64,000 bases of DNA, from positions 16,258,988 through 16,322,987 of the forward strand of contig CM049320.1 in NCBI GenBank assembly GCA_026874595.1, given 5' to 3'. The translations under genes were made by a program, and so were the position numbers. This stretch comes from Sipunculus nudus (Eukaryota > Annelida > Sipuncula > Golfingiida > Sipunculidae). Of this stretch, positions 32,282 to 41,818 are shown in pieces. The first letter of the stretch is position 1, and every line of letters begins with the position of its first letter. The notes below the pieces were generated by a model that was not told the DNA's origin, ran no database searches, and was given only the letters and a program-made list of their open reading frames with translations.

Positions 32282-35200
32282 TTAGCTCAGCTGACTATAA
32301 GTCATCTGAGCTATAGTCATGGTCCATTGTCCGTCGTCCGTCCATGTGTCTGTCCGTCCGTCTGTCTGTCTGTCCGTCTGGATGTCCGTCCGTAAGACTG
32401 GCACGTTTTGACACCGTTGGACCTACGAATCTGAATTTCGGCATACAGTTAGATGTCCCCATAATCTCCTAGCATGCCAAAAATTGGGTCAATAGGACTT
32501 CGTTCCTTTGAGATATTAAGGAAAAACCTCAATTTTTTATTAGAAATCTATTTTCACACTTCAGGACTGCCTAATATCAAAACCACTCATCTGGTTTTCT
32601 CCAATTTACCATAAATATTCCTCTATATAGTTCCTATGTACATGCCAGATATTAAGTCAGTATTATATAATTTAAAAAAGTTATGGGCCCAAACATAATG
32701 GACTTTGTAAAAAAATCAGAAAGATATTTGGTCACTTAAGACCAAAAGTGTTAAAGGTAGGGACTTTTTCCAGTAATACAACTTTAATTAATCAAAATTT
32801 AATTGTATACCAAAAATTAGATCAAAATTTGTTAATTTTTTTTAAATATTGGCAAAAATATAAAATTGGTACCTTAAATTTTGCCCAACTTTGGCCATGG
32901 CACATTTTTTTCCTGTAAGTACTGTGGATTTAATTTTCACACCATGTATATATAAGGATTTAATCTGTTAAAATCTGAAATTTGAAAATAAAAGCTGCAA
33001 AATTAGGCTAGTTATTGAATTTTTTTGGAGGCTCTTGTTGTATTTCCTTACATTGTCAAGCAGTCCACTTTGATGACTGTAGGTCATTTAGTGCACATCT
33101 CTATGCTCCCCAGGCTGTTGAGATATTTTTAGATGTCCCAAAAATCTCCTACCATACCAAAAATTGGGTCATTAGGACTTTGTTCCTTCGAGAAATTAAG
33201 GAAAAAAAACTCTGTTTTCCATAAAAAAAGCCATTGTTACACTTCAAGGCTGCCTAAAATCAAAACCACTGATCTGTTATTGATCGTATTTAGTATTCAC
33301 ATTCTTTTTTACATTTTCTATGAACATACCAAAAATTAGGTCAGTATTGGGTATGATTTTGAAATTATGGGCCAAAAAATAATGCAATTTTTTTTTAAAT
33401 CAGGAAATATATTTACTCACCTAACATGAGAATTGCTGAACCTAGAGACTTTTTTTCAGGAATATAACTTTATTTAATCAAGATTCAATTGTTTACCCAA
33501 AATTAGATCTGAATTTTGCAAATTTTTCAAGTTATTAGCATAAATAAAAAATCAATACCTTAAATTTTGTCCAACTTTGGCACTGTTGATTTAATTTTCC
33601 CAGCATATATGCATAAGGATTTAATCTTTTAAAATCTGAACTTTCAAAAGAAATTGATTGGAATGAATAGCTTTTATTCATGTTTTCATACACCATGTCA
33701 AGTGTTGTTTACATCTAGCCCACCTAGTAGTACAGCCTTCACTTGCATTATGTAACCCACCCCAGGCAGCTTACCTTGGCCCAGCTTGGCCACTACTAGC
33801 AGGCTTCCCCTCTGCCCTGCACTCATCCCCCCCCCCCCAGCTGGTGCATAAACTAGATGAATGTTATAATTTTTCTGTATTTTATTTTATTCTTGGACAT
33901 GCTACATTTTAGAGTTTGTATTGAACCACCAGGGTTACAATGATTAAAGTGTACATCTAATTGTGTCCACAAAGTGGTGTATTGCTGTGAAAGTGTGGAT
34001 GTTCATGAGATAAGTAATTCCTCACTTCAGAAGAGTAAAAACTTCACCAGGTGTGAAATTGACTATTAATTCCAATAATTAATTAAAACTGGGATAGTAA
34101 TTAGCACAATGATATTGTTTGTCCCTCATTCAACCAACAGTGTGTATACTTTATTTGAAAAGATGTTTTATTTTATCAAATTTACTTTTATTTTATTTTG
34201 GTGAATAAAATTAAACATGTCCTGAAAACTCCAATGTGCAAAACTTTTTAATAGTGATTCAAGTAATATTCTTGTAGATGCCATGTTGTGGCATTATTTT
34301 CTTTTAAAATCAGTTTAAACATTTATGATTTAAAAATAATAAAATATATGTGTATGCATAATATGACCCAATGTTTTTTACTCTGTATATATAATGATTG
34401 CAACTTTTGCAACAATTCTAATATTTTAACTTATATTTTCAGGTTTTTTAATTAAAAATTTATAAACCTGTAAATAAAAAAATGATTCAGATAAAAACTT
34501 CTTAATGGAAAAGTGGATCTGCTTAAAAAAATAGGATTATATATAAACTTAAATGCATTATTCTCTTGAAAGTGAAATAAAGGTATTAGTCCATTCTTTC
34601 CACTTGCCTGTCCATCTGTAAATTTTCGTATGCAACACAGTATCTCAAAACTTTTACTGTTTTTCTTCATGACAGTCTTGTCAGAGTATTAGTTTGTATT
34701 AGTTTGCAATCATATATTTAGAACTTTACTATAACCAAGTAGGAGGGCCCCTTTCCTCTTAGCTTTTCATATTCTTATATAAATGAAAAACATTACAATA
34801 GAATATTTCTACATCCACCTTCGTGTGCCCTCACTTTTCCTTTCTCCGAACCCCATCCCAAAGTCAGCCTCAGTAAGCAATAACAAGATGAATCAGATAT
34901 ATTCATACTTTAATATTTTGTATAACTATTCGTCCATAGGTACCTATGTACATGCCAGAAATTATGTCAATATTGTGTAATATGTAGACATAGTGGGCAT
35001 CACAATAATGTACCTTGTCACGACTAAAGAGATATTGTGTCATACAGTCACATATTCATAAATCACTTCATCAGCATAGTTAATCATAACATCATATCTG
35101 TCAAATTGAACGCTTGCAGACTACCATACACTTTAGATCCTTCAACAAATAGCCTTGTCATCATTCTGCTACTGCTTATTACTGCTGTCATTGCATTCAT

Positions 35201-35449
35201 ATTTGCTCAAATATATCACAATTTTCAACCCCTCCTAAATAAATAAAAAATGAACCACTTTATTTGACTCTATTAATCCATCAGTCAGGTAATTTCATTT
35301 ATCATTTACTCACATATTACATTACATTCCTTTATAATAGCCCAACATGTACATGATATTCATAAGCTTTATCGACTCGATATAGTATCACAGTGGAGAA
35401 ACATTTATAGTTCACGATCAGCTGAGCGCCGTGACCCATGGGTTCCTTG
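32282..35449 (+). repeat. Family A Helentron-like element in a PHC intron, 3.2 kb
   Basis: It starts after a T-run with the stem-loop AGCTCAGCTGAC...GTCATCTGAGCT, then an imperfect CCGT microsatellite (about 32330-32392). Two to three diverged core units follow (CCAAAAATTGGGTCA near 32476 and 33159). It ends with TCAGCTGAGC, an imperfect GTGACCCATGGGTT palindrome and CTTG at 35446-35449. 33450-34800 matches the minus-strand copy at 2890-5220, including a poly-C tract at 33827-33838. Small ORFs inside are repeat-derived. Confidence 0.7.
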
Positions 35450-35760
35450 TGTGATAAATCATTTCTGATTTTTTGTTAAAGGTAATCCTTAAGAGAAAAA
35501 GGCAGAATATCTGCTAATAATCTAAAATTACGATGTACCCCAGCAGTTAGAAAAAAAAGTTTGAAAAAGAGAATATATAGTGAAACCAGTGAAATAAGAC
35601 CAACTGTGGGACTGGTCAAAAATGGTTTTGATTCACAGGTTGTCTTATTTGGCAGGTCACGTATAATTTAATTAAGTACGTACAGTTCACTCAAGGGTGG
35701 TCTTAATAGACAGGTGGTCTCTAAGACTGGTTTCTTTCATGTCGTTTTGTGTTATTACAG
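35450..35760 (+). other. PHC intron remainder
   Basis: Intron sequence ending in a good acceptor, GTGTTATTACAG at 35749-35760. No other feature. Confidence 0.5.
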
Positions 35761-35873
35761 CGATGCAGCTGGGTGGGATGAACCCTCAGATGGGGTTGGC
35801 TGTACAGGGCAGACCTCCTTCAGTGGGGCCAAAAAGCCCAGGCATGATTGCTGCTGTACCCCCAGGCTCACAA
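35761..35873 (+). CDS. PHC: PHC exon (residues 160-197)
   Basis: The exon is 113 nt, entering in phase 1 and leaving in phase 0 at CACAA|GTAAGT. It encodes AMQLGGMNPQMGLAVQGRPP and a Gly/Pro/Ser-rich stretch. Together with the next exon it forms a 306-nt block that begins and ends in phase 1. Confidence 0.9.
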
Positions 35874-36071
35874 GTAAGTACCATCAAACTATCACAATAA
35901 GTGTAAAGTGATTAATTATGGGCAGGTATGTTTTCCTCCAATACCTACCTAACCCTGTTAACAATAAAATAAAGCTGGTTGAAAGAAATAAATTGCTGCT
36001 GCACGTAAATGGTAGCTGAAGGATAGTAACTGCTGAGCATAAGTAATATACAGTTTGCTCCATTAAATTTT

Positions 36072-36855
36072 TTAGCTCAGCTGACCACAGCTTATCGGAG
36101 TTGTAGCAATTGCCCTTTGTCTGTCATCTGGTCATCATTACAATAACAGGGCACAAATTGAAACCATTTTACCTTGAAACTTCTAACTTTTCTTCAATTT
36201 TGGTCCTTGGTAAATCTCCTTACACACCAAAAGGTTGGTAAATGACATATATTCTGTGAGTTGTATGCATTTTTGTGTTTTTTTTTTTTTAATTTGTTTT
36301 AGTGTTCTGGACTGCAATGTGACAAATTTGAATCCAACTCCAAAATTAAACATAGTCCATCATTTGCACATCATTATTACCATGTAAAACATGAAGAAAC
36401 TCAGCCCTTTTGGCCTGTGAGGGTATGAAATTGATACTTTCGATAATCTTTCTTAGTAATAATTGCATTAATCTTTGTGAAATGTGGTAAGATTATTGAT
36501 CATGGATTGCCCTTTCTGCTGTCCAAAACCAGTTGGTGCCAATTACATATTATTTATTTCACATATAAATAATTTGAATAATATTTTTCGGACTTTAGAA
36601 TCGGGGTTGACATATCACAAATTCACAATAGGAGCCAACAAAGTCTATAAATTGTAAACAAACATTGGAAGAACATGTATCATTGGTTCTGCATGTGGCC
36701 TATCACCATGGAAACTTTGAAGAAAATCCACTTGATAATTTTTTCACGACCGCCACAGACACAGTTGCAAAGATACTAAAAATGACTGTAGTCTAAGTTG
36801 ATAAAATTTCTCAGTCTCAGAGATCAGCTGAGGTTCATGACCCCTTGGTCACTTG
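36072..36855 (+). repeat. Short family A element in a PHC intron
   Basis: It begins TTAGCTCAGCTGACC after a T-run and ends with TCAGCTGAGG, the near-palindrome TGACCCCTTGGTCA and CTTG. It is about 0.78 kb with a single diverged core and little of the CCGT microsatellite. Confidence 0.7.
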
Positions 36856-37140
36856 TAAAGTATCCATTTACATGTATTTTGCTTGTTTGCAGAACCCATA
36901 TACAAGGAAAATATAGAATTCTTTGTTGTCATAAATGTCAGGGTGTCCACCCTGGAGGGGTTCTGCGACTAGAAATATTTGGTTGGCACACTCTTTCAAA
37001 TCCAGGTGTTTTCCCCAAGGGGTGTCAACAGCTCCAGGCAAAGTGTATTTGTGATAGAAAGGGCCATCTAGCAAGAGTTCTGTGTGTGTCTATATATGTG
37101 TTTGAAATAAAAATATCTAAATGTTAATTATCACAACCAG

Positions 37141-37333
37141 GTTCAAATGAAGCCCCCTGTTAACACTGCCTCCAGCCCTACCCCTGCCAATACAACCAAC
37201 AAGAATGCGGTGAACAGCAAACCTGGGACGCCAGCTCCAACCACGCTTCAACAGCAACAAGCATCTGCCATGATGGGCGGGAAACCCATCCTCCAGCGAC
37301 CCTCGTCACAGCCAGTTGTCATCGGCCAAGTTG
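37141..37333 (+). CDS. PHC: PHC exon (residues 198-261)
   Basis: The acceptor is TATCACAACCAG. The exon is 193 nt, phase 0 in, phase 1 out at CAAGTTG|GTAAGT. It encodes a Thr/Pro/Asn-rich stretch, a QQQQ run and KPILQRPSSQPVVIGQV. Confidence 0.9.
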
Positions 37334-38073
37334 GTAAGTAAGATTGGTGAAGTCCATTCCTGTAATATGCCATTATTGTGGGCCAGATCGGTCATGATGA
37401 AATTCTCATTGAAATCTTCAATAAAATCAGCTCTTATGATCAACATTGATGCTTTTATGATGGGGTTCCTGATATGTTTTTGCTTAATATCTGTTTAGCA
37501 TATGCCGGTGTGGAGCAGAGACATGAGCAGTCAAATGCTTTGAGACCCTAAATCAATAATGGAATGGTCTAAAAGCAGTAGTGCCACTGTGGATTTAATG
37601 GAAAAAAATTATAAATCTGACGAGAAAAAAAGTATAATATGGTCAGAAAAAAAGTATGAAAAAAAAAAATAAAAATTAGTTTTCATTTTGTTCAATTTTA
37701 CAGCATAGGGATACTTCTAAACAAGTTTCAGTATGAAAGTATATATGTTTATTCCAATATTCCACATACTAATGATTTTGTAAAATATTGGCCAGATTGG
37801 GGGAAATAATCATTGCTTATAAAAATGATACTATTAGTATTAAGAAACATTGATAGAGCATATCTAGTGCACTTGATTGGTTCAGGTAAACAATCTTAAA
37901 TCACCACCTGAAGATGATGATTTTTAGAAAAAGGATAAAATAGTATTAACTCCTGAAAAAGTATGGAAAATGTATGAAAAGAGGTTCTCCTGAAAAAAAA
38001 GTATGTTGCTGTTAAAATAAATATAGAGTGGCACTGACAGCACTGTAGAAGGCACACGCATGGCTTGTGACAA
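37334..38073 (+). other. PHC intron, no recognised feature
   Basis: AT-rich sequence with several poly-A runs (about 37625-37670). No repeat family was recognised. Confidence 0.4.
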
Positions 38074-38081
38074 GTTCAAAC

Positions 38082-38483
38082 TAGGGCTGAAAGGAGTACT
38101 TGAGTACTCGAGTCCGGGTAACATTAACCGAGTACTCGAGTCTAAAATTTGGACTCGAGTACTCGTGTATGTACATGCACATTTGAATATATTGCAAATT
38201 TACGGGCAGTCTGTAGGCCTATTCATTCATTATCAATGCCTGGCATAGGGCTCTAATCATATGCTAGTCAAATTACCAGAGGTCATGTATGACATATATT
38301 TATTCCTTCTTTGGGATAATGTAAAGTTAAGCCATCAAGAAGTCGAATTCATGCATATAATCTGTATCGGTAAACACATCCGTTTGATCTTACAGTGTTG
38401 CCATAGTAACGAGTACTCGAGTCCGAGTCGGGTAATGCCTATTGGGTACTCGAGTCCAAAATTTTGTACCCGTTTCAGCCCTA
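38082..38483. mobile_element. hAT-type MITE, 402 bp, with 8-bp target duplication
   Basis: The element begins TAGGGCTGAAA and ends TTTCAGCCCTA. Perfect 8-bp copies of GTTCAAAC flank it at 38074-38081 and 38484-38491. Sub-terminal GAGTACTCGAGTC motifs occur near both ends in both orientations. It has no transposase. The 8-bp duplication and the terminal sequence place it with hAT non-autonomous elements. Confidence 0.88.
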
Positions 38484-38639
38484 GTTCAAACCATGCTGCC
38501 ATTGTTATTTGATCAAAACTGTAATCTGAGAGGGTTTCGCCAACATAGATAAAATGTTTGATAAATTGTATTGTTCTGTTAACATTAAGGAGGTGTGAAT
38601 GGATGTTTGCATATGTACCCAGACACACAAAAGCATTCC

Positions 38640-39010
38640 TTCTGGCCTTGCTTGGGAAGGCTGCTTAATTAGGGAAACAGTAGAATACCTGACCTGTGTG
38701 TCACAGGTTATGGTTTTGAATCTGTATTCAGCTCTGTTTCTATTTTCACCCGTTTCAAATGGTATCAGAAGTGGGATCTGGGGAGTTGGTATGGTGGCAT
38801 AATGTCCCACCCAGTTCACATGTGTGACCCCCAGGTTAGATTTCCGTGTTCTGGACAGAATGTTCCCAGACTGGGATGACTATTACCAGCTTGCCTTGCT
38901 AGTGAAGCTTACTTTATTAGGCTACTGTGTCGCAGGTTATTGGTTAAAATCCACATTCGGCCCTATTTCTATTTTCATCCTTTATACATGTTTGGATTTT
39001 GATGTGATAG
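38640..39010 (+). repeat. Pair of diverged repeats with tRNA-like B-box
   Basis: Two related segments occur at about 38665-38760 and 38915-39000. Both contain a TGTGTC(A/G)CAGGTTAT motif, a B-box-like GGTTTTGAATCTG or GGTTAAAATCC, then CTATTTTCA. They look like old tRNA-derived SINE copies. The call is tentative. Confidence 0.4.
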
Positions 39011-39129
39011 AGTAAATAGTGTAATAGTCTGTCCAAGAGAAATGCAATGTGCATAATGTTAGTCTGCTGTATTAGGTCTAGTGTCCAAGTATTGCAGCTA
39101 GTGTTACAGAAATATTCTAACATACTCTG

Positions 39130-39270
39130 TCACATGGACCGACCTAAAATATAAGGTTATTTTATAAGGGGAAAATAGTGAAGGTTTGATCCAAGATATG
39201 AACCCATGTCTATGGAGCACAAGTCCAGTGTACCGACCTGCTTTACCAACAGAGCAAGCATCAATGGCAT
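39130..39270 (-). repeat. tRNA-derived SINE relic (copy 1)
   Basis: On the minus strand, CTCTGTTGGTAAAGCAGG resembles an A-box and GGGTTCATATCTTGG a B-box at tRNA-like spacing. The sequence beyond the tRNA-like head is shared with the copy at 39480-39608. Confidence 0.5.
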
Positions 39271-39479
39271 GACCATTCAGTCCGCCTTTATATTCACCCT
39301 GAAACATATCATCTCTTGAAATCATTCTGACTTCAGAACAAAGTAAATCAGTTATCCCAGATGTCACTCTTTTGGGGAACTAGGTGGCTGTATTATTACT
39401 TACCTTAAATCAACATTTCTCTGTGCCTCAAAGGAGCAACACAGGGAGCCCCCATTTTGTATCAAAGTCACAGACAATC

Positions 39480-39608
39480 CTTAAATACAAGGAAATTTTT
39501 ATGAGGGGGAAATTAGAGAAGGTTGATCACAGAGTCAAACTTATGTCAGTGGCACACAAGTCCAGCGTTCTAACTGCTTTTCCATATAGGCAAGCTCCAA
39601 AGGTAAGA
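39480..39608 (-). repeat. tRNA-derived SINE relic (copy 2)
   Basis: It has the same layout as the preceding copy: minus-strand GGAAAAGCAGTTAGAACGC, then GGACTTGTG, then a weak B-box. It shares flanking body sequence (a GGGGAAA...AGAAGGTT pattern on the plus strand). Confidence 0.45.
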
Positions 39609-39621
39609 CAGTAAGGTCTTG

Positions 39622-39631
39622 CCTTTATTTA

Positions 39632-39697
<66 letters not shown>
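39622..39697. repeat. (TTTA)n and (AT)n microsatellite
   Basis: A short TTTA tract is followed by more than 50 bp of pure AT dinucleotide. It lies about 60 bp upstream of a PHC exon and is likely polymorphic in length. Confidence 0.95.
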
Positions 39698-39700
<3 letters not shown>

Positions 39701-39753
39701 CCCATGACAACAGCTATACTTTTGCAAGTACTATACATTAAAATATTTTTCAG

Positions 39754-39954
39754 GAATGATCCCTAATCAGGTGGGGTCCAGTCAGTCCCTGATGGTAGCT
39801 CAGCCCAAGTCTCCCATTGTCAGCATGGCTCCCTCCAGTCAACAGCAAATGATTAATGGAGCACAGCAGCTCAGATTCACCACCCAGCCAACCTTTGTCA
39901 CCAACAACGGCCAGATCATCACCGGGACACAGCCCACCATCGTTGGGAACCTAG
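39754..39954 (+). CDS. PHC: PHC exon (residues 262-328), symmetric phase 1-1
   Basis: The acceptor is AAATATTTTTCAG. The exon is 201 nt with donor AACCTAG|GTGAGT. It encodes MIPNQVGSSQSLMVAQPK and a Gln-rich stretch ending in QPTIVGNLG. A length divisible by three with equal phases means it can be skipped without a frameshift. Confidence 0.92.
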
Positions 39955-39974
39955 GTGAGTTACCTTTCCAAGTC

Positions 39975-40165
39975 CAGACCGGCTTGTGGCTCAGGAGTAG
40001 AGCACAGGACTTAAAAGCTTGGATATTGTGAGTTTGAATCTGAGCCGAGGCGGTGAGATTTTTCACAGTCAGTGAGTGCTCTGCAGGTTTAATGGGGAGA
40101 CTGTGCCCCACAGTCATGTTTCACTCACAAACGAGTGTGCCTTTTGGGGATTCCTCAATGTTATG
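39975..40165 (+). repeat. tRNA-derived SINE relic
   Basis: CTTGTGGCTCAGGAGTAGAG (about 39985-40004) matches an A-box and GAGTTTGAATCTG (about 40031-40043) a B-box, at tRNA-like spacing. A non-tRNA body with GTGCCCCACAGTCATG follows. It sits right after the exon donor. Confidence 0.55.
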
Positions 40166-41047
40166 ACCCAGCAATAAGGATTAGACACACCAAAGGCCCG
40201 CAGGAGTGTTACACCAAGTCTGGTTGACGCCAGAAATATCATATGTAAGCCCTTGTCACGTAGACTGAGACCGGACTTCTGCAGATGTACATAATACTTG
40301 GTTAAGCAAGCATTAAAAAAATGGAGGCGGTTACCTCCACCAAAAAATTAAAAAAAAACTTTCAAAATCCATGTTTGCATCACTTGAATACTTGACGTAC
40401 ATTCCTTAAAATACCAGGAGCTTTGTTACAGTTTTACTTTCAAATTTGCTTATAAACAAATTTGGTTTTATATACATATAGGAATTTTAAAATTTCTGTT
40501 GTAATTTTATTTTGCTTGACTCTCTCAAAATGATTTGGTGTACCACTGTGTTCCTGTTTAAAAATTTTAAGTAAAAATTATGTTTTTTTTTGGCTATTTT
40601 ACATATAAATTTATGTAAGATTTAATAACGGTTCAAATAGGTGGTTACTAAGTGACCATCCATTTTGATATCAAAATAAGTTTAAAAAATCACATTGTGT
40701 GTTATATTATTATTTTATTATTGTGGTCTTTGGTGGTCTTCTTGATTAATTGATAGTTATGCAAAAGGCCACAATTTCAACATTGCATTGAAACTACAGA
40801 GATATTAATCAGCAAAAGTTACCTGAAAAGCTGCCCAAAAGCTTCAAAAGCAGCTATGTGTTCCCCCTAGCTTGAGCATGTCATTACAGTGTTGTTTATA
40901 AAGCCCTGTGTGAAGAGGTATCTTGATTGAATGTCAGTCGCATCATAAGAATAATGTATTTCAGTGCACTCAGCATTGTCATCTTGTGCTGTTACTTATC
41001 AAGAGGAAGTAAAACTGACAGCAGTTCAGACAGAGCAAAATATACTA
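40166..41047 (+). other. PHC intron sequence
   Basis: No gene was recognised. At 40322-40345, TGGAGGCGGTTACCTCCACC forms a small imperfect hairpin in poly-A surroundings. An ORF of 60 codons at 40927 looks random. Confidence 0.4.
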
Positions 41048-41055
41048 TGGCTTTC

Positions 41056-41285
41056 AGGGCTCAACTTCCACTTTACAAAGTAATTGCCAACTGGGCAAGT
41101 AAAATATAGCTTTTACTTGCCCTACATGAATTTTTACTTGCCCTAAAAAATCATTGATTGTATTTAAAAACACACATATTTTTTCAGGCCTTTGGTTAAA
41201 GGTTTGATTTGGACCCACTTGCCTAGTCAGGCAAGTTGGAGGTTACTTTGCCCCAGGCAAGCGGTTAACTGTTAATGTCGAGCCC
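41056..41285. mobile_element. hAT-type MITE, 230 bp, with 8-bp target duplication
   Basis: It begins AGGGCTCAACTT and ends ATGTCGAGCCC. TGGCTTTC flanks it perfectly at 41048-41055 and 41286-41293. The interior repeats TTTTACTTGCCCT and GGCAAGT motifs in both orientations. It is non-coding. Confidence 0.85.
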
Positions 41286-41386
41286 TGGCTTTCTGCTGCC
41301 CCAAGAGTGTACTTTACTATAGAAAGCAGGGACTTAAAATATTTTTTTTCAGGGTTAATCCTAGTACATTACTTTAACCCTTCCAG

Positions 41387-41683
41387 GTCACCTTCAAGCC
41401 ATGGCGACCCTGGCCACCCAGAACATGCAGATACCCCAGCAGCAGATGCCAGCAACGCTTGCCCCAGCACTGCTAGGCAGTCAGCCGCTGTACATCCGCG
41501 CAGCAGCGCCGGGACAGATACAAGCACAGCAGAACATTATGGGCACAGTGCAGCCTGCTCAGCCAATCCAGCCAGCACCAGTTGCCACAGTGAAGGGTAA
41601 AGTTGACCCCAACCCACCCCCAGTGCGGGTCACTATGGCCCAAAAGCAGGCAGCCAATCAGCAGAACCCACGGCCAGCACGAG
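41387..41683 (+). CDS. PHC: PHC exon (residues 329-427), symmetric phase 1-1
   Basis: The acceptor is TTTAACCCTTCCAG at 41373-41386. The exon is 297 nt with donor GCACGAG|GTAGGC. It encodes GHLQAMATLATQNMQIPQQQ and a Gln/Pro/Ala-rich stretch with VRVTMAQKQAANQQ. It is symmetric and so could be a cassette exon. Confidence 0.92.
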
Positions 41684-41818
41684 GTAGGCATGCTGCATTC
41701 AGGTCAAGCAAACATATTCTAAATCTCATTATATTATTATATAACACACATGCCTGTAACAAATTTATTGAGATAGATTTTGCATAGACTGAACCCAATT
41801 CCAGGAGGAAATATTTTT

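Noticed and set aside
39184-40056. Functional tRNA genes
   Set aside because: A- and B-boxes are imperfect and the cloverleaf cannot be completed; the segments share flanking body sequence, which indicates SINEs.
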